DNA of 6,928 nucleotides from Candidatus Gastranaerophilales bacterium (GTDB lineage: Bacteria; Cyanobacteriota; Vampirovibrionia; Gastranaerophilales; Gastranaerophilaceae), in contig QAMI01000047.1 in assembly GCA_003150395.1 (NCBI GenBank), positions 1 to 6,928 on the forward strand, in the 5' to 3' direction. Made by a program: the position numbers and the translations under genes. How positions within the stretch are numbered: position 1 is the first letter of the stretch; the number at the start of each line of letters is the position of its first letter. Below the pieces are notes generated by a model. It was not told the DNA's origin. It worked only from the letters and a program-made list of their open reading frames with translations, and searched no databases. Positions 1 to 4,930 of the stretch are shown here, piece by piece.

Positions 1-228
1 GAGAAAAATGAACGTTATCACTTAAGCGAATTTCGTTACGGCAAATACAAGCGGACAATTTCTTTTGATGCGCCGATTAAACCTGACGAAAGCCGCGCGG
101 AATATAAAGACGGACTTTTGACCATAACAATTCCAAAACAAAATATCGAGCATGCAAAGCCGCGAAAACTTGAGATAAATCAAACAAGTCTGCTTGAAGA
201 TAAAGATAAAGAAAAGGAAAAAGAATAA
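1..228 (+). CDS. Hsp20/alpha-crystallin small heat-shock protein, 3' end
   Basis: C-terminal 75 residues of a small heat-shock protein; the gene begins before the window. Such proteins form oligomers in the cytosol that bind unfolding proteins without ATP and pass them to the DnaK/DnaJ/GrpE machine. The visible part starts in the alpha-crystallin domain: an EFRYGKYKRTISF strand pair (residues 10-22 of the fragment), then AEYKDGLLTITIPK (33-46), which carries the family's A-x(3-4)-G-x-L signature. After it, LEI (57-59) could serve as the IXI/V tail motif that docks into a neighbouring subunit. The last ten residues are almost only Lys, Glu and Asp, an unusually charged tail. It ends in TAA and is followed by the structured non-coding stretch. 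The family call is firm; the length of the whole protein is unknown. Confidence 0.9.
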   Translation, partial: EKNERYHLSEFRYGKYKRTISFDAPIKPDESRAEYKDGLLTITIPKQNIEHAKPRKLEINQTSLLEDKDKEKEKE

Positions 229-395
229 AAATTTCGTATCCTAAAGCCGAGTTCTCCTGCGATTATGCGGGCGTGGTGCAAGGCTTGCCGGAAGCAAGTA
301 TGCCCGGTTCAACCCTGCTAAATTAGCGGCGGGATACGGAGGCGGCTGCAGGTGGAACACCACGAATTCACCTTAAATTTGCAGCTGATAAAAAA
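229..395 (+). ncRNA. Structured non-coding RNA candidate, possibly 6S-like
   Basis: No reading frame fits here, GC content is clearly higher than in the flanks, and complementary segments abound. One fold has a closing helix 257-262/379-384 (CTGCGA with TTTGCAG), an asymmetric bubble, then a perfect 7-bp helix CGTGGTG (272-278) with CACCACG (358-364) enclosing a branched apical part. This closing stem, bubble and terminal stem order resembles 6S RNA, which binds sigma70-RNA polymerase by mimicking an open promoter. TATGCCCGG (300-307) and ATTCACCTT (366-374) recall, from memory, segments of E. coli 6S in the same order. A competing 11-bp helix 232-242/331-341 and local hairpins at 268-306 and 315-329 also exist. 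Strand is inferred from the terminator directly downstream; no clear promoter was found, so it could instead be the 3' untranslated region of the hsp20 gene. That it is a structured RNA is likely; the family is uncertain. Confidence 0.45.
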
Positions 396-430
396 GGCGT
401 GACGGGTTATACTGTTGCGCCTTTTATTAT
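390..430. terminator. Bidirectional intrinsic terminator
   Basis: GGCGTGACGG (396-405) pairs over ten uninterrupted base pairs, three of them G-T, with CTGTTGCGCC (412-421), leaving the six-base loop GTTATA. The plus strand continues with TTTTATTATTTT. On the minus strand the hairpin is followed by six T (complement of A390-395). It therefore suits both the rightward hsp20/RNA transcript and the leftward methyltransferase transcript, whose stop codon lies 21 bases away. Confidence 0.85.
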
Positions 431-441
431 TTTAAAATTTT

Positions 442-1011
442 TTATCTGAGCTTTCTTGCAAGCGAAAGCCCTGCCGGAAGAGTTAAAACCACGTTTTCGT
501 AATCTGGGCGGGAATTTATTTCGTTGATAAACGGTTTTACTTTTTCTTCATGTGACAAAACGTTATCTACTGCAAGAATGCCGCCTTTCACAAGGTGCGG
601 ATGGATAAGTTCAAAGTATTTTAAAGTTTCGCTTTTGTTTGCGTCTATAAAAACAAAATCAAATTTTTCATTTTCAGGCATGTATTCCAAAATTTTTATC
701 GCAGAACCTTCAATAGTAGTGATTATATCCAAAACCCCGCATTTTTCAAAATTTTCGCGCGCCGGCTTAATCCTTTTTTCGTAAAACTCTATCGTCGTAA
801 GCTTTCCGCCGGTTTCTTTGAGTGCTTTTCCTATCCAAATTCCGGAATATCCGTTTGAAGTTCCAAGTTCCAAAACATTTTTCGATTTTGCGGTGCGGAT
901 AAGAAGATTTAAAAATTCGCCTGTAACACGCGCAACATTCCAAAATTGTTTCTGTGTTTTTTCTAATTCCAAAAGCGTTTGCTGTGTATTTACGTCAAAA
1001 TTCTCTATCAT
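442..1011 (-). CDS. SAM-dependent O-methyltransferase (COMT-like, class I)
   Basis: Cytosolic class I methyltransferase of 189 residues, the usual length of the bacterial catechol/caffeoyl-CoA O-methyltransferase-like group. The SAM-binding motif I is LELGTSNGYS (47-56), and E75 sits at the end of strand beta-2, where it normally holds the SAM ribose. FDFVFIDANK (117-126) and GGILAVDNVL (143-152) supply D123, D149 and N150, the three metal-ligand positions of this family, so a divalent-cation-dependent methyl transfer to a hydroxyl is expected. The C-terminal LPAGLSLARK is also typical. The substrate cannot be read from the sequence. Its ATG overlaps the stop of the upstream propeller gene (ATGA), with GAAGAAG as a plausible ribosome site inside that gene, so translation is probably coupled. 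It is the last gene before a terminator. Family is certain, role unknown. Confidence 0.93.
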   Translation of the reverse strand: MIENFDVNTQQTLLELEKTQKQFWNVARVTGEFLNLLIRTAKSKNVLELGTSNGYSGIWIGKALKETGGKLTTIEFYEKRIKPARENFEKCGVLDIITTIEGSAIKILEYMPENEKFDFVFIDANKSETLKYFELIHPHLVKGGILAVDNVLSHEEKVKPFINEINSRPDYENVVLTLPAGLSLARKLR

Positions 1012-2438
1012 TTGTTTATCTTCTTCACATTGTCAACCACGACGACTGAATTAATTGGGATTTCAACCGCGTTTGACTTAATAACTTTTTTTGTGCCCAA
1101 ATCCACCATTGAATATTTTTTAGCTTTAGTATCTGTGACAATTGCAATATTTGTGTCGTCTATTCTGAAAATTCTTGTAGAAAAACCGTCTGTTCCAAGC
1201 TTAATTATGTCGGTAAGCTGGTCGGTTTTTGTATCAATCACACAGATTTCATTGTTAACCGCGCCGAGAATATACAATTTATCGTTAAAAACCAGCATGT
1301 CAACCGGTTTTTCTGTAATATCGGTTTCTCCGACAAGCCCGATTGTTTTGTAATCAATTATTGCAAGGCGGTTTTTTGTGCGGCTTGTTATGTAAATTTT
1401 GTTATTTGCGTAGGCAATTCTTGATGTATTTGGAAATCTTCCGATTTCACGCAATAGGTAATTGTTGTCAAGTTCGACTACCCAAATCTCATTAGATTTT
1501 CTGTCAACGTAAAACAACTTTGTGCCATCTTGCGACAGGGTTAATTTTTCGCACATTCCATTTAGCCTAAGCTGTTTTTTCAAAGTCATTGTCTCGAGCG
1601 AAAGGATGTAAATGCTTGAGTCTGACGGGCTTGCGATATATGCAATTTTGTTATTCGAGTCGATTATAATTTCATCAGGCTGCGTGCTGAGATTAATCTG
1701 TTTGATAATCTGTTCGTCGGCAAGAGAAATAATATCAACTGATTTTTTGTTGTATGAAGAAACAAGCAAAAATTTTCCGTCATAACCCTTCATCGAAATC
1801 GGAATATTTTCTTGCGATAGTGCATATTCAGGAGTTTGTTTTGACGGATTTACAACCTGAATATTTTTGGTGAAATTAGTTGTTGCATAAATGGTTTTGT
1901 TCTTCAATACCGGAGTTGCCGCAAGCGAATTCACGACGGAATTATTTTTTCCTGCCGGAGGCAGGACTTTAAGCGTCGGGTCATGAAGGGTTGCAATTTG
2001 AAGGTTTCCGATAATCCCTTTTACGTTTTCCGGGATTATAAGCCCGCGCGGCACAAGCATATCTTGCGGAAGAAGGCCGGATTTAATCTGGTGAGGCGGG
2101 TTTTGGAATTTTAAAATACTTTTCCTGCCGTCAGTTGTTTCAATTACCTTCAAAAGCACAAAGTCGTTGTTGAAAATTACAACATCAGGTTTTTGCGCTA
2201 AAGTTTTGCCTTGCGGAAATGTTTCTTTAATTTCTAAAGTTTCGGGTTTAATAATGCGCGCCGGAATTACCGGAAGATAAATTGTATTGTCAGGAAGAAT
2301 TATTACGCCGTCAAAACGAAAGTTTGTCTGAGGAAAATCTTTGCTGACGATGGCTTTGACATCTGACGGAAGCTGTGCCGCAAAAGAACAGCCGGCAGTT
2401 GCCAAAAATATTGCCAATACAATTAAAAATTTCCGCAT
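1008..2438 (-). CDS. Exported beta-propeller protein (YVTN/NHL-like repeats)
   Basis: 476-residue protein with an N-terminal signal peptide: MRK, then a hydrophobic core (4-16). Cleavage could be by signal peptidase I near SFAA (18-21). A lipoprotein alternative would use C17, but the box TAGC is a poor lipobox. Residues 215-450 consist of roughly 40-residue blocks of the type 'dgkkiYv-s---n-v-viDl-t', for example KIAYIASPSDSSIYILSLE (264-282), KLFYVDRKSNEIWVVEL (307-323), KIYITSRTKNRLAIIDY (347-363) and KLYILGAVNNEICVIDT (387-403). These are blades of a YVTN/YncE-like beta-propeller. Residues 22-200 are less regular and may hold earlier blades or a separate domain. Such propellers are binding scaffolds in the periplasm or at the cell surface; no catalytic motif is seen. 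Its start overlaps the dnaJ stop by one base (TAATG), and its stop overlaps the methyltransferase start. Ligand and role are unknown. Confidence 0.8.
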   Translation of the reverse strand: MRKFLIVLAIFLATAGCSFAAQLPSDVKAIVSKDFPQTNFRFDGVIILPDNTIYLPVIPARIIKPETLEIKETFPQGKTLAQKPDVVIFNNDFVLLKVIETTDGRKSILKFQNPPHQIKSGLLPQDMLVPRGLIIPENVKGIIGNLQIATLHDPTLKVLPPAGKNNSVVNSLAATPVLKNKTIYATTNFTKNIQVVNPSKQTPEYALSQENIPISMKGYDGKFLLVSSYNKKSVDIISLADEQIIKQINLSTQPDEIIIDSNNKIAYIASPSDSSIYILSLETMTLKKQLRLNGMCEKLTLSQDGTKLFYVDRKSNEIWVVELDNNYLLREIGRFPNTSRIAYANNKIYITSRTKNRLAIIDYKTIGLVGETDITEKPVDMLVFNDKLYILGAVNNEICVIDTKTDQLTDIIKLGTDGFSTRIFRIDDTNIAIVTDTKAKKYSMVDLGTKKVIKSNAVEIPINSVVVVDNVKKINK

Positions 2439-3562
2439 TACCGAAAAGCTCCTTTAACTTTGTTTAGAAGTGTTTCTTGCGGCTTTTTGCCGCCTTTGAG
2501 TTCGTACAATTTTCTGTAAAGCTGTTTTTCTTCTTCACTTGGCTGTGTTGGAATGACCACATTAATAATTATAACATGGTCGCCGCGTTGTGAAGGTCTT
2601 GAAATTACCGGAACACCTGCACCTTTAATTTTGACAGTGTTTCCGCTTTGAACGCCCGGCTGGATTTTTATTGACTTCACGCCATCAAGCGTTTCTATCT
2701 CAACTTCATCGCCGAGAACTGCCTGAGCAGGATTTATGTCAATTCTTGTATAAACATCAAGTCCGTCGCGTTTGAAGTAATCGGAAGCTTTTACATGAAG
2801 CACGACAAACAAATCTCCAGCTGGCCCGCCGTTTGAGCCGGCATCACCTTCGCCTGAAACACGAATTTTTGACATATTGTCAACGCCAGCAGGAATTTTA
2901 ATTTCAATTTTCTTTTCTTTTTCTATTTTCCCGTAACCTTTGCAGGCTTTGCAGGGCGTTCCGATTTTTTTGCCTGTTCCGCGGCAATCAGGGCAAACTG
3001 AAATTTGCGAAATTGCACCGAGCGGAGTTCTTGTAACTGTTTGAACCTGACCTGAGCCATGACATGTCGGGCAGGTTATGGGCTGTGTGCCTTTTTGCGC
3101 GCCTGTCCCGCCGCATTCGGAACAAAGTTCCAAATGGTCAAATTTTATTTCTTTAGTTGTACCGAAAATAGCTTCTTTGAAGTCTATTTCTATATCAAAT
3201 CTCAAATCGTCACCGCGCTGCGGGGCATTCGGGTCATGTCCGCCGCCAAAGCCGAAACCGCCAAAGCCGCCGAAAAATGAATTAAAAATATCGTTTAAGT
3301 CGCCAAAACCGCCTGCAAACGGGCCATTTGTGTCAAATCCGGCATTTTTTAAGCCGTCTTCTCCGTAGCGGTCGTAAGTTGCGCGTTTGTTATCGTCCAT
3401 TAAGGTTTCGTATGCTTTACCGAGTTCCTTAAATTTTTCTTCTGCATCGGGAGCTTTGTTAACATCGGGGTGTAATGTTCTTGCTTTCTTTCTGAAAGCT
3501 GATTTTATTTCCTCTTTTGTAGCTGTCTGCGATACTTCCAATATTTCGTAATAGTTTGCCAT
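2438..3562 (-). CDS. dnaJ: Chaperone DnaJ (Hsp40), type I
   Basis: Complete type I DnaJ of 374 residues, the normal length. The J domain (1-70) has HPD at 31-33, the motif that stimulates DnaK ATP hydrolysis. A Gly/Phe-rich linker follows (about 80-109). The zinc domain has all four CxxCxGxG repeats (Cys 147/150, 164/167, 190/193, 204/207) and should bind two zinc ions. The C-terminal substrate-binding beta domains cover about 215-345, and a short dimerisation tail ends the protein. It hands unfolded clients to DnaK in the cytosol together with GrpE. It lies 155 bases after grpE on the same strand, behind its own extended -10 promoter. AGGA (3571-3574 complement) is the ribosome site, about nine bases before the ATG. 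The stop codon shares a base with the start of the propeller gene. dnaK itself is not between grpE and dnaJ. Confidence 0.98.
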   Translation of the reverse strand: MANYYEILEVSQTATKEEIKSAFRKKARTLHPDVNKAPDAEEKFKELGKAYETLMDDNKRATYDRYGEDGLKNAGFDTNGPFAGGFGDLNDIFNSFFGGFGGFGFGGGHDPNAPQRGDDLRFDIEIDFKEAIFGTTKEIKFDHLELCSECGGTGAQKGTQPITCPTCHGSGQVQTVTRTPLGAISQISVCPDCRGTGKKIGTPCKACKGYGKIEKEKKIEIKIPAGVDNMSKIRVSGEGDAGSNGGPAGDLFVVLHVKASDYFKRDGLDVYTRIDINPAQAVLGDEVEIETLDGVKSIKIQPGVQSGNTVKIKGAGVPVISRPSQRGDHVIIINVVIPTQPSEEEKQLYRKLYELKGGKKPQETLLNKVKGAFR

Positions 3563-3596
3563 TATTCTTTTTCCTGGGTTTTTGTTAGATAAATAT

Positions 3597-3619
3597 GTGA
3601 GAAGTGAAACGTGAAAAGT
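3597..3619. repeat. Short tandem heptamer repeat, GTGARAM x3
   Basis: Three consecutive seven-base units GTGAGAA, GTGAAAC and GTGAAAA (3597-3617), followed by GT. TGAAAAGT (3612-3619) recurs inverted as ACTTTTCA at 3705-3712 near the grpE stop. The repeat lies in the untranslated leader predicted for dnaJ. Imperfect and short, so possibly chance, although heptamer tandem repeats are a known class in some bacterial intergenic regions. Confidence 0.5.
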
Positions 3620-3652
3620 CCGTTACATAATAAATATTAATAAAATCCGACG

Positions 3653-3661
3653 ATTATAGCA
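3653..3661 (-). promoter_or_regulatory. Extended -10 promoter for dnaJ
   Basis: Read on the minus strand, TGCTATAAT is a perfect -10 hexamer with the extended TGn motif. At a 17-base spacing the -35 position reads GGAATA, a poor match, as is common when an extended -10 is present. Transcription would start near 3646, giving a leader of about 85 bases before the dnaJ ATG. This allows dnaJ and the two genes coupled to it to be expressed separately from grpE. Confidence 0.6.
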
Positions 3662-3717
3662 TTATGAAAAGAACTTATTCCCTTATTCTCCTATTTACTT
3701 ATTCACTTTTCAAATTT

Positions 3718-4305
3718 TTACTCTGCTGTCGCCACATTAACGAGCGTGGGTCTTAAAACTTTGTCACCCATTTTATATCCCTTTTGAAGCTCTGCAATGA
3801 TAGTGTGTTCTGGATGTTCTGAAGTCGGAGTCTGCATAACTGCATCATGGAAATTCGGGTCGAATTCTTTTCCGGCAGCTTCAATTGTTTCAAGCCCGAG
3901 CTTTGTCAAAGTGTCAATAACCTGTTTGTGGACAAGGTTGAAGCTTTCTTTACACTTTTCGCAATCCTCAACATTTTCGAGAGCTTTTTCGCCGCGTTCG
4001 AAATTGTCAAGAACTTCAATCATTTTTTTCAATGCATTTTCAGCCCCGTATTTTAGAAGGCTTTCGCGTTCCTGCGCCTGACGTTTGCGATAATTTTCAA
4101 AGTCTGCGGCAAGTCTCAAATATTGATTATTTAATTCATCATATTTTTCTTGAAGTTTAGAAAGTTCATCATCAGAACTTTTTTCGTCCTGATTTTGAAG
4201 TTTTTCTTCGCTTTCCTCCTGAACATCTTTGCTGTTTAGTGTATCTTCAGGTTTTATACTTTCATCCAAGTCATTTTTAAACGGGTTATTATGTTTGTGT
4301 GTCAT
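3718..4305 (-). CDS. grpE: Nucleotide exchange factor GrpE
   Basis: 195-residue GrpE, normal length. It releases ADP from DnaK in the cytosol and so resets the chaperone cycle; it acts as a dimer. Residues 1-48 are acidic and probably disordered. A long coiled-coil-type helix follows (about 46-110, including LAADFENYRKR at 65-75). The C-terminal beta domain carries the GrpE signature, EFDPNFHDAVMQTP (147-160) and GYKMGDKVLRPTLVNVA (176-192). An odd detail is the CEKC pair (C115, C118) in the region after the long helix, which is not a family feature. The start is the ATG preceded by GAGG at 4313-4316 (complement), about seven bases upstream. It is first in the leftward cluster. hrcA and dnaK, frequent partners, are absent from this window on either side. 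Confidence 0.97.
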   Translation of the reverse strand: MTHKHNNPFKNDLDESIKPEDTLNSKDVQEESEEKLQNQDEKSSDDELSKLQEKYDELNNQYLRLAADFENYRKRQAQERESLLKYGAENALKKMIEVLDNFERGEKALENVEDCEKCKESFNLVHKQVIDTLTKLGLETIEAAGKEFDPNFHDAVMQTPTSEHPEHTIIAELQKGYKMGDKVLRPTLVNVATAE

Positions 4306-4322
4306 ATCTCTACCTCTACAAT

Positions 4323-4350
4323 ATAATATAACTTAATTATAATTTATCAA
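4323..4350 (-). promoter_or_regulatory. Sigma70-type promoter for grpE
   Basis: On the minus strand, TTGATA (4350-4345) and TATTAT (4328-4323) are separated by 16 bases, each one mismatch from consensus. The start would fall near 4316 and leave a leader of only about 11 bases, with the GAGG ribosome site at its very 5' end. A perfect TATAAT at 4341-4336 is an alternative -10 with a longer leader but no recognisable -35. The inverted repeat TTAGCACTC/GAGTGCTAA (CIRCE) was looked for and is not present. Confidence 0.5.
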
Positions 4351-4415
4351 GTCAGTTAGCGGGGTAAAATTTATTATTTTTTAATAATTTAAGATTAAGA
4401 AATGTAAAGATGAAT

Positions 4416-4443
4416 TCTGAAATACCTCAAACTCTGTCATAAT
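4416..4443 (+). promoter_or_regulatory. Extended -10 promoter for the 4543-6124 operon
   Basis: TGTCATAAT (4435-4443) is a -10 one base from consensus with an extended TGn. CTGAAA (4416-4421), 16 bases upstream, matches four of six -35 positions. The predicted start is near 4450, the first base or two of the GTATG repeat, giving a leader of about 93 bases before the ATG at 4543. Confidence 0.5.
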
Positions 4444-4448
4444 CTGCT

Positions 4449-4478
4449 GTATGGTATGGTATGGTATGGTGCGGTGCC
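4449..4478. repeat. Pentanucleotide tandem repeat, (GTATG)4 plus two decayed units
   Basis: Four perfect adjacent GTATG units (4449-4468), followed by GTGCG and GTGCC, which look like diverged units. The array starts at the predicted transcription start of the following operon, so it would form the 5' end of the mRNA. Its copy number could vary by slippage. Confidence 0.9.
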
Positions 4479-4530
4479 CTATTGTCAATATTTTTGGCCT
4501 GAAAAACTTTATGTAATTAAATGCATAAAG

Positions 4531-4537
4531 AAAGGAG
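4531..4537 (+). promoter_or_regulatory. Ribosome binding site that fixes the 4543 start
   Basis: AAAGGAG, five bases before the ATG at 4543, is the only good Shine-Dalgarno site in the region. It favours that ATG over the in-frame ATG at 4456, which lies in the pentamer repeat and has no such site. Confidence 0.85.
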
Positions 4538-4542
4538 CATAT

Positions 4543-4908
4543 ATGGCAATAACAGTTGGAGATATCTATACTGCTTTTCCTACCTTTAACCCTAAAGATA
4601 TGATTGCATTGGTGGGTACAGAAAATTTTAATGGCAGAAGTTCGGTTTCACTTAGCAAAATCGCAAATTATAAAGGCGGAATGGCGCAGGAATTATCAGT
4701 TTTTGTGGCACAAAAAGATGGAAAAACTTTTACAAATATGTTATCATATTCAAAGCGGGAAGCTGTAATCGAAGCCGGTGCAATTAAACAAACCGAAAAT
4801 AACAAAGATAAAAAACAAGATAAAAAATCTATTCCATCACAAATTCCGATGGACAAAAGTGTTTTTGATATTAAAAATACAAAAAAAGGAAAAACGAGTA
4901 ATTTTTAG
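4543..4908 (+). CDS. Unknown 121-residue protein with basic, disordered tail
   Basis: Not recognised. Residues 1-80 look folded: a mixed hydrophobic start (MAITVGDIYTAFPTF), an ALVGTENFNG stretch and then a strand-like QELSVFVAQKDGKTF segment. Residues 80-100 are a Lys/Gln/Asn/Asp-rich linker (NNKDKKQDKKS), and the tail stays basic and ends in KKGKTSNF. There is no signal peptide or membrane segment, so it is probably cytosolic or exported by a signal-less route. The start chosen is the ATG five bases after AAAGGAG; extending to an ATG 87 bases upstream would add 29 residues encoded partly by the pentamer repeat. The EF-hand gene follows after 22 bases, so the two are probably co-transcribed and act together. 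The basic tail could pair with the acidic EF-hand partner, which is inference only. Confidence 0.75.
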   Translation: MAITVGDIYTAFPTFNPKDMIALVGTENFNGRSSVSLSKIANYKGGMAQELSVFVAQKDGKTFTNMLSYSKREAVIEAGAIKQTENNKDKKQDKKSIPSQIPMDKSVFDIKNTKKGKTSNF

Positions 4909-4917
4909 TACAAAAAA

Positions 4918-4923
4918 TAGGAG
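4918..4923 (+). promoter_or_regulatory. Ribosome binding site that fixes the 4931 start
   Basis: TAGGAG, seven bases before the ATG at 4931. The frame stays open upstream to an ATG at 4778, but that part lies wholly within the preceding gene and has no ribosome site, so 4931 is the true start. Confidence 0.85.
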
Positions 4924-4930
4924 TATAAAA

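Noticed and set aside
281..315. SRP RNA or tRNA fragment (CCGGAAGC and GGTTCAACC motifs)
   Set aside because: The GGAA here sits in a CTTGC/GCAAG hairpin without the SRP helix 8 asymmetric loop, and no acceptor, D or anticodon arm surrounds the T-arm-like piece.
229..395. RNase P RNA or tmRNA
   Set aside because: None of the conserved RNase P core segments and no tag-peptide frame or tRNA-like ends are present on either strand.
979..1353. Plus-strand hydrophobic open frame opposite the propeller gene
   Set aside because: Antisense shadow of beta-strand codons; it overlaps two well-supported genes and has no promoter or ribosome site.
3059..3368. Plus-strand open frames opposite dnaJ
   Set aside because: Proline/lysine-rich artefacts of the Gly/Phe-rich and zinc-finger codons of dnaJ; no ribosome sites.
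4306..4415. CIRCE/HrcA operator upstream of grpE
   Set aside because: Only the fragment GTTAGC occurs; the paired inverted repeat is absent.
4449..4478. CRISPR-like array
   Set aside because: Five-base units without spacers; a simple tandem repeat.
4456..4542. Start of the 121-residue protein at the upstream ATG 4456
   Set aside because: It lies inside the pentamer repeat at or near the predicted transcription start, has no ribosome site, and encodes an atypical aromatic/cysteine-rich extension; AAAGGAG before 4543 is decisive.
4778..4930. N-terminal extension of the EF-hand protein to ATG 4778
   Set aside because: The extension lies within the preceding gene in another frame, is extremely Lys/Phe-rich, and lacks a ribosome site; TAGGAG marks 4931.
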